From assembly GCA_934463165.1 (NCBI GenBank), contig CAKSJG010000010.1, forward strand, positions 17,497-81,496: a stretch of 64,000 nucleotides of DNA, written 5' to 3'. The notes under the pieces are model-generated. The model was not told the DNA's origin and did no database searches. It saw only the letters and a program-made list of their open reading frames with translations. Position numbers and translations under genes: made by a program. This DNA comes from an uncultured Clostridia bacterium. Its GTDB lineage: Bacteria; Bacillota; Clostridia; UMGS1810. Shown here piece by piece: positions 50,882 through 59,979 of the stretch; the first letter of the stretch is position 1, and every line of letters starts with the position of its first letter.

Positions 50882-52446
50882 TGTACAGACTCGGAATAGA
50901 TATAGGCGGAACCAAAATAAATATAGGGGTTTTTGACAGCAAAAAAAATCTGATTGATTTAAAAAAAATATACATATCTGAAATATCGGATTTTGTAAAC
51001 GATATTTACAATTCAATTTTAAATATATGCAATTCATTGAAAATAAAGATCAGCGATATCTCATCATGCGGAGTGGGAATTCCCGGCACTGTGGATAAAG
51101 CCGGCAAAAAAATTATTAAAGCTCCGAATATTTTCATACTTCCCGACAATTTTGTCGAGCTGCTTGAGAAAAAGCTTAAGATTCCCGTACGCGCAGTTCA
51201 GGATTCGCGCGCAGCCGCATGGGGAGAATTTATCATCAGAGATGATAATGTAAAATCACTGATATGCGTATCTGTGGGTACGGGAATCGGTACAGGCATA
51301 ATCTTAGACGGAAAGATATATGACGGGGCTCTCGGATGCGCAGGTGAGCTCGGGCACATACCTATTAAAGAAAACGGCAGAAAATGCGGATGCGGAAAAT
51401 ACGGATGCCTTGAAAAATATTGTGCCGGCGGTGGTCTTGACATAACGGCAAAAGAACTTTTGGGAAACGAAAAAAACGCTTCCGACTTATTTGAAGAAGC
51501 AAAATGCGGGAATAAAGATGCCAAGAAAGCGATAGATGACGCTGTTGCAACTCTCGGAAAAGCCCTTGTATCGGCAGTAAACCTGTTATCGCCGGATTGC
51601 CTGCTAATAAGCGGCGGCCTCAGCAATCAGGAAGAATTGTATTGCCGCCCGCTTATCGACTATGTAAAAAATCATTGTTATAAAACCGACATGCCCCCGA
51701 TTATAAAAAAAGCTATACTCGGTGAACTCTCACCGTTGTTCGGAGCCGCATTTATACCATGTGCAAAAAATCATTCGCATTCAATATCGGCATCGATAAT
51801 GTGCGCGGATATTCTTCATATGGAAAAAGCGATTCGTGATATAGAAAATGCAGGAATAGAATACATTCACTGTGATATCATGGATCAGCATTTTGTGCCG
51901 AATCTTATGTTACCTCCTCAATTGCTGAATAAATTGCATTCATGCTCACATATTCCGTTTGACTATCACCTCATGACGGAAAATCCGGAAAAAATAATAG
52001 ATAATCTTATGATTAACAAAGGCGACATAGTAAGCGTACATTATGAAAGCACACCGCATCTTATGCGCGTAATTTCACAAATAAAAGAAAAGGGAGCAAG
52101 TGTAGGTATTGCATTGAATCCGTCAACACCTATTGAAATGTTAAGCGAAGTCTTGGAAGAAATTGATGTTGTACTGATAATGACGGTTAACCCCGGATTT
52201 TCCGGGCAAAAAATTGTACCGTCAAGCTTTGAAAAAATTAAACGAATGAAAAGTATGATTCTTAAACGAAATCATGAATATATAAAAATTGAGGTTGACG
52301 GAAATTGCAGTTTTGAAAATGCTCCAAAAATGCACAAAGCAGGAGCTGATATACTCGTCGCGGGAACTTCAAGTGTTTTTTCATCTGATATAAGTATTTC
52401 GGAAGGGACGGAAAAACTCAGAAAGTGTATTGAATTGAGCGAATAA
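50881..52446 (+). CDS. ROK sugar kinase-hexulose phosphate 3-epimerase fusion
   Basis: 521 residues. Residues 1-295 are a ROK kinase (LGIDIGGTKINIGVFD P-loop, SVGTGIGTGIILDG, GELGHIPI and zinc motif CGCGKYGCLEKYC). From about 299 to the end is a ribulose-phosphate/allulose-6-phosphate 3-epimerase barrel (ISASIMCADILHMEKAIRDIENAGIEYIHCDIMDQHFVPN, FDYHLMTENPE, MTVNPGFSGQ, EVDGNCSFENAP). The three activities encoded by rpiB and this gene equal AlsI, AlsK and AlsE of D-allose catabolism: allose, allose-6-P, allulose-6-P, fructose-6-P. Fusion of kinase and epimerase is unusual. Glucokinase plus Rpe is the alternative. Confidence 0.88.
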   Translation: MYRLGIDIGGTKINIGVFDSKKNLIDLKKIYISEISDFVNDIYNSILNICNSLKIKISDISSCGVGIPGTVDKAGKKIIKAPNIFILPDNFVELLEKKLKIPVRAVQDSRAAAWGEFIIRDDNVKSLICVSVGTGIGTGIILDGKIYDGALGCAGELGHIPIKENGRKCGCGKYGCLEKYCAGGGLDITAKELLGNEKNASDLFEEAKCGNKDAKKAIDDAVATLGKALVSAVNLLSPDCLLISGGLSNQEELYCRPLIDYVKNHCYKTDMPPIIKKAILGELSPLFGAAFIPCAKNHSHSISASIMCADILHMEKAIRDIENAGIEYIHCDIMDQHFVPNLMLPPQLLNKLHSCSHIPFDYHLMTENPEKIIDNLMINKGDIVSVHYESTPHLMRVISQIKEKGASVGIALNPSTPIEMLSEVLEEIDVVLIMTVNPGFSGQKIVPSSFEKIKRMKSMILKRNHEYIKIEVDGNCSFENAPKMHKAGADILVAGTSSVFSSDISISEGTEKLRKCIELSE

Positions 52447-52483
52447 ATTATAATGTGTTTTGCTATTCCCCTAAATAATATTA

Positions 52484-52512
52484 TTGACATAATGTTAGTA
52501 TTCTACTATAAT
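52484..52512 (+). promoter_or_regulatory. Consensus promoter of the hydroxypyruvate-isomerase-like gene
   Basis: TTGACA (52484-52489), 17 bp, TATAAT (52507-52512). It lies 38 bp upstream of the start, giving this gene its own transcription despite following the cluster. Confidence 0.85.
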
Positions 52513-52549
52513 ATAAATAATATAAAAATTGAAAAGGAGGTATTATTAA

Positions 52550-53335
52550 ATGAATTTAAGCGTATGTGCAGATATGATTTTTAAAAATTTTGATTACACA
52601 AAAAGAATTGAAAAAATTAAGGAATGCGGAATTAATGCTGTTGAATTTTGGAACTGGTCAGATAAGAATTTGACTTCAATCAGAGAAACCATCAAAAGTC
52701 TTGATATGAAAATTTCAACATTTTGTGTAGACAGCAAAAACAATAAAATAAGTAATTTTATACGGAAAAATGCTCTTAACACAAAAGATTGTGCGACATT
52801 GCTGAAATCATTCGATGAGAGCTCACAAATAGCAAAAATGTTTGGGACGGACAGACTTATAATAACCGTCGGTGATTATACGGACGACGCACCACATAAT
52901 AATCAAAAAGAAAACATTTATAATAATCTTTGCCATCTTGCTGAAAAAGCACAAAAAAATAATATAACCGTTTTGATTGAATCAATTAACCTTTCGGAAC
53001 GCCCGAACTACATTTTTCCGGATGTTCGAAGTATTATAGAAATTGTCAAAAAAATATCGTGCGAAAATATCAAAGTGCTCTACGATATATATCATCAAGC
53101 TGCGGGAAACATGTTTTATATTGATGAGATGATTCGCGATATTGAGTTTATCGGGCATATCCATGTTGCCGATTTTCCGGGACGCGGCGAAATCGGCAGT
53201 GGAAATATTGATTACATAAAAACATTTTCCGAGTTAAAAAAACATGGTTACAATAATTACATCGGACTTGAATATATGGCATCAAAAGATGAAGAAAAAA
53301 CAGTGAAAAATGCATTTGAAATAATAAATCATTAA
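52550..53335 (+). CDS. Sugar phosphate isomerase/epimerase, hydroxypyruvate isomerase-like
   Basis: 261 residues, xylose isomerase-like TIM barrel (AP_endonuc_2). Metal and active-site segments: VEFWNW near residue 31, LIESIN with Glu (about 144), VLYDIYHQ (about 180), GHIHVADFPGRGEIGSGNIDY (about 205-225) and GLEYMAS near the end. The last two are the Hyi-type signature. It would isomerise a keto sugar or hydroxypyruvate; role in the cluster unknown. AGGAGG precedes the start. Confidence 0.85.
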   Translation: MNLSVCADMIFKNFDYTKRIEKIKECGINAVEFWNWSDKNLTSIRETIKSLDMKISTFCVDSKNNKISNFIRKNALNTKDCATLLKSFDESSQIAKMFGTDRLIITVGDYTDDAPHNNQKENIYNNLCHLAEKAQKNNITVLIESINLSERPNYIFPDVRSIIEIVKKISCENIKVLYDIYHQAAGNMFYIDEMIRDIEFIGHIHVADFPGRGEIGSGNIDYIKTFSELKKHGYNNYIGLEYMASKDEEKTVKNAFEIINH

Positions 53336-53358
53336 ACAGAAAATCATTTTTTCACGAT

Positions 53359-53406
53359 TAAAGAAACATTCCCGAATGTGTAAGCACACACGGGAATGTT
53401 TCTTTT
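53359..53406. terminator. Bidirectional terminator between sugar cluster and ATP synthase operon
   Basis: Stem AAAGAAACATTCCCG / CGGGAATGTTTCTTT with A/T runs on both sides. It ends the rightward sugar cluster and the leftward atp operon. Confidence 0.9.
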
Positions 53407-53821
53407 AATTATATCTGCCTGCATTTTTGACTCTGAGTCTGTTAATCGCACGCGCCATTTTTGCCTGAGCGGATTTATAATCTTGAATACTTTTTTTCTG
53501 AAGTATTGCCTCTTTCGCCTCTTCGGCGTCGCGTTTGGCAATATTAATATCTATTTCTTCCGGTCTTTCAGCAGTATCTACCAGAACCAAAACCTCGTTA
53601 TCCTCAATTTTTATAAGCCCCTGTGAAACAGCCGCTATCTGAACATTATCATTTTCACCGGTCTTAAACTTAAGCGTTCCCGGGATAATTGCCGCAATAA
53701 GATTCATATGATGAGCCAGAACTCCGTACTGACCCTCAACTGTCGGAACCTCAAGCGACAGGCACTCGCCTTCAAAAAACGGTTTATCGGATGCAAGCAG
53801 CTTTAATCTGAAAGTATCCAT
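53405..53821 (-). CDS. atpC: ATP synthase F1 epsilon subunit
   Basis: 138 residues, with the N-terminal beta-sandwich (FRLKLLASDKPFFEGECLSLEVPTVEGQYGVLAHHMNLIAAI) and a two-helix C-terminal domain (AKRDAEEAKEAILQKKS..RLRVKNAGR) that regulates rotation. It starts at the stop of atpD (shared base). Last gene of the operon. Confidence 0.93.
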   Translation of the reverse strand: MDTFRLKLLASDKPFFEGECLSLEVPTVEGQYGVLAHHMNLIAAIIPGTLKFKTGENDNVQIAAVSQGLIKIEDNEVLVLVDTAERPEEIDINIAKRDAEEAKEAILQKKSIQDYKSAQAKMARAINRLRVKNAGRYN

Positions 53822-55224
53822 TATATTTCACCGTTCCTTATTTGCTCTGCCTTTTTGCGAACATCGTCTATCGTTCCGACATTATAAAACGCCATTTCGG
53901 GGTATTCGTCCATCTCGCCGTTTATTATAGCTTCAAATCCGTCGAGTGTCTGATCAAGAGTAACATATATACCTTTAAGCCCCGTAAACTTCTCCGCAAC
54001 GTGAGTCGGCTGAGACAAAAACCTTTGAACCTTACGTGCGCGGTTTACGGTGTTTTTATCGTCCTCGCTGAGTTCTTCCATACCGAGAATGGCAATGATA
54101 TCCTGAAGTTCTCTGTATTTCTGCAATATTTCCTGAACTTTTCGCGCTATTTTATAGTGTCTCTCTCCCACTATATCCGCTTCTAATATACGTGAGCTTG
54201 ATTCAAGCGGATCAACGGCAGGATATATACCCTGCTCCGATATCTTACGGCTTAAAACTGTTGTTGCATCAAGATGAGAAAATGTCGTGGCAGGTGCCGG
54301 GTCTGTAAGGTCATCGGCAGGAACATAAACAGCCTGAACCGATGTTACGGAACCGTCGGATGTTGAAGTGATTCGCTCCTGAAGCGTACCCATTTCTTCC
54401 GCGAGGGTCGGCTGATATCCGACAGCGGACGGCATTCTGCCGAGAAGCGTTGAAACCTCGCTTCCTGCCTGAACAAAACGGAATATGTTGTCTATAAACA
54501 AAAGCACATCTTTATTCTCTTTATCTCTGAAATATTCCGCCATGGTAAGTCCCGAGAGGGCAACTCTCATTCTGACACCTGGCGCTTCGTTCATCTGACC
54601 GAAAACAAGAGCCGTCTTTTCCGATACACCGCTTTCGTTCATCTCGTTCCATAAGTCATTACCCTCTCTGGAACGCTCGCCGACACCGGTAAAGATGGAA
54701 TAGCCGCCGTGTTCCATTGCGACGTTATGAATAAGCTCCTGAATAAGTACCGTCTTACCGACGCCGGCACCGCCGAACAATCCGATTTTGCCGCCTTTGG
54801 GGTACGGTTCAAGAAGGTCTATTACCTTTATACCGGTCTCCAGAATTTCAACCGTAGGGCTCTGACGGTCAAACGGCGGAGCTTTGCGGTGAATGGGCCA
54901 TCTCTCATTCGATTTATCTATTTCACCTTTGCCGTCTATAGGATCGCCGAAAACATTAAACATTCTGCCGAGTGTACACTCACCGACAGGAACGGTTATG
55001 CATTCTCCTGTTGCGGTAACTTCCATACCGCGGTACATTCCCTCGCTCGGAGCAAGCATAATGCACCTTACCGTGCCGTCGCCTATATGCTGGGCAACCT
55101 CCATGACCCTCTTCTTATTATCAACCTCAACGATAAGCGCCTCTCTCATTTTAGGCAGCTTGCCCGCTTCAAACTTAACATCTATAACAGAACCCGATAT
55201 CTGCACTATGATACCTGTCATCAT
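53821..55224 (-). CDS. atpD: ATP synthase F1 beta subunit
   Basis: 467 residues. Catalytic subunit: Walker A GGAGVGKTVLIQEL, GERSREGNDLWNEM, Walker B DVLLFIDNIFRF, and the conserved SGLTMAEYFRD and DDLTDPAPATTF. Start at 55224 follows AGGAGG by 6 nt; an adjacent ATG at 55221 is equally in frame. The frame extends 12 codons further without a signal. Confidence 0.97.
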   Translation of the reverse strand: MMTGIIVQISGSVIDVKFEAGKLPKMREALIVEVDNKKRVMEVAQHIGDGTVRCIMLAPSEGMYRGMEVTATGECITVPVGECTLGRMFNVFGDPIDGKGEIDKSNERWPIHRKAPPFDRQSPTVEILETGIKVIDLLEPYPKGGKIGLFGGAGVGKTVLIQELIHNVAMEHGGYSIFTGVGERSREGNDLWNEMNESGVSEKTALVFGQMNEAPGVRMRVALSGLTMAEYFRDKENKDVLLFIDNIFRFVQAGSEVSTLLGRMPSAVGYQPTLAEEMGTLQERITSTSDGSVTSVQAVYVPADDLTDPAPATTFSHLDATTVLSRKISEQGIYPAVDPLESSSRILEADIVGERHYKIARKVQEILQKYRELQDIIAILGMEELSEDDKNTVNRARKVQRFLSQPTHVAEKFTGLKGIYVTLDQTLDGFEAIINGEMDEYPEMAFYNVGTIDDVRKKAEQIRNGEI

Positions 55225-55237
55225 GCAGCGCCTCCTT

Positions 55238-56131
55238 TTATTTTGATTTTTTTCTTGCAAGCGCTTTTGCGCCAGAAGATATTTCGGTTATTTCCTGAGT
55301 TATTGCACCCTGACGGACATGATTATATTCTATCGAAAGATCAGACAAAAGCTTTTGGGCATTTTGATTTGCCGAATCCATAGCCGTCATTCTTGCATTC
55401 TGCTCACTGCAGAAGCTGTCTATAAGTGCACTGTATATAAATCCCGACACATAGCTCGGTACGATATTATCAAGTACCTCTTCTATGGACGGATAAAACT
55501 CAAACGGTCTTGAGACTGCTTTCTCAACCGTGTCGGTAATAAAATCAGCGCGGTGAAACGGCAAAAGTCTTGTTGAACATGCCTGTTCGCTCAAGCCTCC
55601 GGCAAAATCCGTATATACAATATATATCTTTTCAAGATCGCCGCGCGTAAACAAATCAAGGAGAATCGATGTTATTTCACGTGCTCTGTGAAGAGTCGGA
55701 TTCTGAGCGGTATATAAAAAGCTCTTTTCTATCGGAATATTGTGTGATGCAAAATAATGTCTTCCGTATTCACCGACAACAAAAAGCTTGTTGTCATCAT
55801 GAGCATTCATAAGCCGCATTGCTTCTTTAATAACATTCTGATTATACGCGCCGGCAAGACCTTTATCTGCCGTTATAACAAGATATCCGTTGCATCCGCT
55901 GAGCTCAGGTTCACCGTGAGGCGGATAAAAGTATCTGTTGTGTACGTCTGCCGATATTCTGAATATTCTTTTTATTTCCTCTTTGAGTGCATTAAAATAC
56001 GGTCTTGTAAGGTCAAGATCCGACTTTACCTTTCTCATTTTTGTGGAAGCTATAAGATACATTGCATTTGTTATCTTTTTTGTATCCTGTACGCTTGATA
56101 TGTGATTTTTTATTTCCTTTGTTCCGGGCAT
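55238..56131 (-). CDS. atpG: ATP synthase F1 gamma subunit
   Basis: 297 residues, central rotor shaft. N-terminal coiled coil KNHISSVQDTKKITNAMYLIASTKMRK and the C-terminal SALIDSFCSEQNARMTAMDSANQNAQKLL signature are intact; ITADKGLAGAYNQNV is in the middle. It starts 4 bp after the alpha stop. Confidence 0.96.
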   Translation of the reverse strand: MPGTKEIKNHISSVQDTKKITNAMYLIASTKMRKVKSDLDLTRPYFNALKEEIKRIFRISADVHNRYFYPPHGEPELSGCNGYLVITADKGLAGAYNQNVIKEAMRLMNAHDDNKLFVVGEYGRHYFASHNIPIEKSFLYTAQNPTLHRAREITSILLDLFTRGDLEKIYIVYTDFAGGLSEQACSTRLLPFHRADFITDTVEKAVSRPFEFYPSIEEVLDNIVPSYVSGFIYSALIDSFCSEQNARMTAMDSANQNAQKLLSDLSIEYNHVRQGAITQEITEISSGAKALARKKSK

Positions 56132-56135
56132 AACA

Positions 56136-57893
56136 TCACATCTCCTGTTTTATATCTGTTTCTTTCTCGCTATCAAGAAATTTATCACACGTTTTGAGAA
56201 TTCTTTCTTTGTCTTCGTCCGTTATAATCCCCTTAGAATCTATATTTACACAAAGATCGTATGCGTTTTCTTCAAAATATGCAATCATCTGTTTCAAAAG
56301 CGTACCGATTTTTTCTTTCTCGGTATTTATAAATTTATGCGCAAGTGCACAGTTTAATATAATAACCTGACTGTGCTGAGAAAGCGGACTGTACTGCGGC
56401 TGCTTGAGCATTTCCATAAGTCCCTGACCGTAATGCAGCTGTGCCTTTGTAGCATCGTCAAGGTCGCTCGCAAACTGCGTAAAGACTTCCATTTCTCTGT
56501 ACTGTGCAAGATCAAGTCTTATAGTACCGGCAGATTTTTTCATCGCTTTGGTTTGAGCATCTCCGCCGACACGCGAAACCGAAAGTCCTACATTTACTGC
56601 CGGTCTCTGACCCGCGAAGAACAAATTACTCTCCAAAAATATCTGTCCGTCGGTTATGGATATGATATTTGTCGGGATATATGCAGATACATCTCCCGCC
56701 TGTGTTTCGGCAATAGGGAGCGCTGTCATACTTCCGCCTCCGAGAGCATCGCTTAAATGCGCCGAACGCTCAAGGAGTCTTGAATGCAGATAGAATACAT
56801 CACCCGGGTATGCCTCACGTCCCGGAGAACGCTCAAGCAAAAGACTCAGCGAACGGTAAGCTATGGCATGCTTTGAAAGATCGTCATAGACTATAAGAAC
56901 ATCCTTGCCTCTGTGCATAAAATATTCGCCGATGGCACAGCCTGCATACGGTGCAATATATTGCAGCGGGGCAGGATCTGCCGCACCGGCATTTACAACT
57001 ATCGTATAATCCATGGCACCGCGTTTTTCAAGATTGCGGACAAGCTGTGCAACGGAGCTTGCCTTTTGACCTATGGCAACATAAATGCAAATAACATCTT
57101 TGCCCTTTTGATTTATAATAGTATCCGTCGCTATAGCTGTTTTACCGGTCTGACGGTCGCCTATAATCAGTTCTCTCTGACCTCTGCCTATAGGAAACAT
57201 TGAATCAATGGCAAGAAGACCTGTTTCAAGCGGCTTATTTACGCTCTGACGGTCAAGTATTCCCGGAGCGGGATTTTCTATCGGATAAAAATCAGCCTCG
57301 GTTATATCTCCCTTGCCGTCTATCGGACTGCCGAGTGCATCAACAACCCTGCCTATGAAGTTTTCCCCTACGGGGACACCTGCAGTTTTTCCCGTTCTTC
57401 TTACGGTTGAACCTTCATACACATCATTATCGGAATCAAAAAGCACACATCCGATTTTGTCTTTTTTAAGATCCTGAACCATGCCTCGAACACCGGAAGA
57501 GAATAAAAGTATTTCACCGTATTCAACATTTGAAAGTCCCGAAACTTCGGCTATACCGTCACCGACAAATATTACTTCGCCGACTTCCTCCGCCATAGCT
57601 TCGGGTGTCCAGTTTTTAATTGTTTCCTTTATAAGCGGAATTATGTTTCCGTTTGTTTTCGGAATGCTCGCAAGAGTATCTCTCAGCTGCTGAAATCTGC
57701 CGTTAACGCTCCAGTCGTATATATCGTTTCCGACTTCAAGTCTGAAGCCGCCGGGGAAAGCTTCACTCTGCTTCCATCCGATAACGATTCCGCTTCCGTA
57801 TTTTTTTGTGATAAATTCTTCAAAACGCTTAAGCTGTTCATCGTTCGGTTTTGCCGATGAATAAATTACAGCGCTGTTATTGTTTTTGCTCAT
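56136..57893 (-). CDS. atpA: ATP synthase F1 alpha subunit with delta-like N-terminal extension
   Basis: 585 residues, about 80 longer than ordinary alpha. The standard alpha part begins near residue 80 (TIKNWTPEAMAEEVGEVIFVGDGIAEVSGL) and has P-loop GDRQTGKTAIATDTI and VYDDLSKHAIAYRSLSLLLERSPGREAYPGD. Residues about 15-75 read KPNDEQLKRFEEFITKKYG..FPGGFRLEVGNDIYDWSVNGRFQQL, which resembles the C-terminal segment of the delta/OSCP subunit (GGFxxxVGdxxxDxSxxgRLxqL). There is no atpH between atpF and this gene. So part of delta appears fused to alpha. Start 57893 follows AAAGGGG, and the gene overlaps atpF by 17 bp. Confidence 0.93.
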   Translation of the reverse strand: MSKNNNSAVIYSSAKPNDEQLKRFEEFITKKYGSGIVIGWKQSEAFPGGFRLEVGNDIYDWSVNGRFQQLRDTLASIPKTNGNIIPLIKETIKNWTPEAMAEEVGEVIFVGDGIAEVSGLSNVEYGEILLFSSGVRGMVQDLKKDKIGCVLFDSDNDVYEGSTVRRTGKTAGVPVGENFIGRVVDALGSPIDGKGDITEADFYPIENPAPGILDRQSVNKPLETGLLAIDSMFPIGRGQRELIIGDRQTGKTAIATDTIINQKGKDVICIYVAIGQKASSVAQLVRNLEKRGAMDYTIVVNAGAADPAPLQYIAPYAGCAIGEYFMHRGKDVLIVYDDLSKHAIAYRSLSLLLERSPGREAYPGDVFYLHSRLLERSAHLSDALGGGSMTALPIAETQAGDVSAYIPTNIISITDGQIFLESNLFFAGQRPAVNVGLSVSRVGGDAQTKAMKKSAGTIRLDLAQYREMEVFTQFASDLDDATKAQLHYGQGLMEMLKQPQYSPLSQHSQVIILNCALAHKFINTEKEKIGTLLKQMIAYFEENAYDLCVNIDSKGIITDEDKERILKTCDKFLDSEKETDIKQEM

Positions 57894-58383
57894 CGTCAGC
57901 GCCCCTTTCGACTGCAGAGAGGAATTGCTCGTATGCGTCAAATGTTGTTGACTTCAAAACAACCTTTTCGGCTGCCTCGGCAACCATGGCAGGAATTTCT
58001 TTCTTGCATGCTTCAAGCACTCGTGCATGCTCTTCTTCTGCCTTTGCCTTTGCCTCCGCAATTATGTGCGCAGCTTCTTCTTTTGCTTCGCGTATGCTCT
58101 TGTCATTGGCTTCAAGCTGTTTTTGGCGTTCCTGCGCCTTAAAAGCTTCTATTTCAGCTTCGGCATTCTTAAACTTTTCGTTATATTCTTTTTCCTTTGC
58201 CTCTGCGGACTGCATTTTCGCGATTGAATCCGCGTCGGTCTTTTCATAATATTCTTTTCTTTTGTTCATAAAATCCCTTACGGGTTTGTACAGCAAAAAA
58301 TATAATATTGCAAAAAGAATTATAAAGTTAAGCAAGTGCAGCAAAATTTGCTGATAATCTATGTTTAGCGGAATATTATTCAT
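57877..58383 (-). CDS. atpF: ATP synthase Fo b subunit
   Basis: 168 residues. One N-terminal membrane helix (HLLNFIILFAILYFLLYKPVRDFM, about 14-40) and a long charged helix to about 145, forming the peripheral stalk. C-terminus short. It probably contacts the delta-like segment on alpha. Confidence 0.94.
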   Translation of the reverse strand: MNNIPLNIDYQQILLHLLNFIILFAILYFLLYKPVRDFMNKRKEYYEKTDADSIAKMQSAEAKEKEYNEKFKNAEAEIEAFKAQERQKQLEANDKSIREAKEEAAHIIAEAKAKAEEEHARVLEACKKEIPAMVAEAAEKVVLKSTTFDAYEQFLSAVERGADDEQKQ

Positions 58384-58416
58384 TTATTTTCACAACCTTT
58401 ACTGTGTAAATATACA

Positions 58417-58740
58417 TTAAAGAACAAATATTATAAGAATTGCAACAACGAGCGCATAAATGATAGCCGTCTCAACAAATACAAGACCGAGCATAAGGCT
58501 GGTACGGATTTTATCGGTTGCCTCGGGCTGACGTGAAATACCCTCTGCCGACTTAGCTATTGAAAGACCCATACCTATGGCGCCGCCGAAAGCTGCAAGA
58601 CCGATTGCTATACCTGCCGCAAGTGCTTTGTCGCCGTCTGCTGATGCTTCGCCGCCTGCAGCATATGCTGCCGATGCAAAAGCAAAGACCGCCACTGTGA
58701 CAAGTACAAATGCAATAATTCTTTTAATATTTTTTTTCAT
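58417..58740 (-). CDS. atpE: ATP synthase Fo c subunit
   Basis: 107 residues. A cleavable-looking N-terminal segment (KRIIAFVLVTVAVFAFASAAYA) precedes the usual two-helix hairpin: AAFGGAIGMGLSIAKSAEGISRQPE and then TSLMLGLVFVETAIIYALV, with the ion-carrying Glu in VETAIIY. The Gln of sodium-type rings (GxGxGQG) is replaced by Met, so protons are more likely. The start at 58740 follows GGAGG. Confidence 0.93.
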   Translation of the reverse strand: MKKNIKRIIAFVLVTVAVFAFASAAYAAGGEASADGDKALAAGIAIGLAAFGGAIGMGLSIAKSAEGISRQPEATDKIRTSLMLGLVFVETAIIYALVVAILIIFVL

Positions 58741-58829
58741 AGTAAAAACCTCCATGTTTTATATATTTCATCCGATTGCGAAAAAATTTTTGCAGCCGGA
58801 TTATAAAATTATTGTTTAAAATATTGTTT

Positions 58830-59630
58830 TTACGCTTTTTCACTTACTTCTCCGTAGAAAATTGAAGTGAGAAGCGTCAAAACATATGCCTGAATCAGCG
58901 CATGTAAAAGTGTAAACAAAAGTCCTACTAATACCGGAAGAACATAGCTCAGGTTGGAATAATAGTAAACCAACTCTGTGACAAGAGCACCGCTGAGAAG
59001 TGCTCCGAAAAGTCTGAAACTCATTGATACCGGCAAAGAAAAATCCTTAAGTGTCTTTCCTATTCCTTTTATTCCGTTGCCGACTATACCACCGGATAAA
59101 ATAATCAGATACGAAAGACAACCCATGCATATTGCGCCGTTAATATCCGAAAGAGGCGCCGGAAGTGAAACCGACTCTCCCGTGACGGTGAGCGCCTGAA
59201 ACCCGAAAAGTTCAAAAATCGTACCGATAAATACATATGCACCTGTCGCAAAAACATAAGAACCTAAGAATCCGTTTCGGTGAGGACTGTTTGTTTTGGC
59301 AAGGTTATCAAAAAGCCCTACCGCCTGCTCCAAAAGCAGTTGAAACCTACCGGGAACACGCTTGAATTTCGGTATTACAAATATTCTTACAATAAGGGCA
59401 AACAAAGAAATTATTGCCGTTACCGAAAAAGCAGACACAAGACCGGGATTGACATTCTTAAAGCCAAACAGGCTTATTTTTGCACCCTCGTGCAAAACCG
59501 CATCTCTCATAACGGTTTGAACAGGTTCTTTTTTAGCTGCAAAGCCGCTTGTAAGTACGATTCCGACGATTGTCAAGGCGATCAGACCTATGAAAATCAC
59601 AAGACTGATATTTCTTCTTTTTTTCGTCAT
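58830..59630 (-). CDS. atpB: ATP synthase Fo a subunit
   Basis: 266 residues with about six membrane helices. The conserved Arg lies in the SMSFRLFGALLSGALVTELVYYY helix, and LHALIQAYVLTLLTSIFYGE closes the protein. First gene of the operon; no atpI is visible. I prefer the ATG at 59630; a GTG at 59639 is too close to the GGAG site. A promoter lies at 59684-59711. Confidence 0.95.
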   Translation of the reverse strand: MTKKRRNISLVIFIGLIALTIVGIVLTSGFAAKKEPVQTVMRDAVLHEGAKISLFGFKNVNPGLVSAFSVTAIISLFALIVRIFVIPKFKRVPGRFQLLLEQAVGLFDNLAKTNSPHRNGFLGSYVFATGAYVFIGTIFELFGFQALTVTGESVSLPAPLSDINGAICMGCLSYLIILSGGIVGNGIKGIGKTLKDFSLPVSMSFRLFGALLSGALVTELVYYYSNLSYVLPVLVGLLFTLLHALIQAYVLTLLTSIFYGEVSEKA

Positions 59631-59683
59631 AAATCCCACATACTCCTTTCAGTAAAATTATGTATAAATCTACTATGCAAACA

Positions 59684-59711
59684 ATTTTATCACTAATTTT
59701 TGTATTGTCAA
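59684..59711 (-). promoter_or_regulatory. Promoter of the ATP synthase operon
   Basis: Minus strand: TTGACA (59706-59711), 16 bp, TAAAAT (59684-59689), about 55 bp before atpB. Confidence 0.65.
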
Positions 59712-59795
59712 TACATTGTATGAAAAATTCTGATACATTGATAAAAAATTAACGCAAAAAAGACAAACTTTGATTAATTTTTCAACAAAAAAAAC

Positions 59796-59824
59796 TTGAA
59801 ATTATTGGATTATTGTGATATAAT
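59796..59824 (+). promoter_or_regulatory. Promoter of tRNA-Pro
   Basis: TTGAAA (59796-59801), 17 bp, TATAAT (59819-59824), 23 bp before the tRNA. Confidence 0.8.
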
Positions 59825-59846
59825 AGCATAGTTGCTATAATTATAT

Positions 59847-59919
59847 CGGGGTGTAGCGGAGGTGGTACCGCACTTCATTTGGGATGAAGGGATCGCACGT
59901 TCGAGTCGTGTCACCCCGA
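59847..59919 (+). tRNA. tRNA-Pro (anticodon UGG)
   Basis: 73 nt. Acceptor CGGGGTG / CACCCCG with discriminator A, D arm GCGGAGGTGGTACCGC, anticodon stem CTTCA / TGAAG with loop TTTGGGA (anticodon TGG), T arm with TTCGAGT. CCA is not encoded. Terminator follows directly. Confidence 0.95.
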
Positions 59920-59920
59920 T

Positions 59921-59959
59921 AAAGACGGCAGTCTTCGTAAAGAAAACTGCCGTCTTTTT
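59921..59959 (+). terminator. Terminator after tRNA-Pro
   Basis: AAAGACGGCAGT / ACTGCCGTCTTT with T run after it. Confidence 0.9.
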
Positions 59960-59979
59960 ATGTATATTTTAACTTTCCG

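Noticed and set aside
53842..55383. Plus-strand reading frames of 114-224 codons across the ATP synthase genes
   Set aside because: They are antisense to highly conserved atpD/atpG coding sequence.
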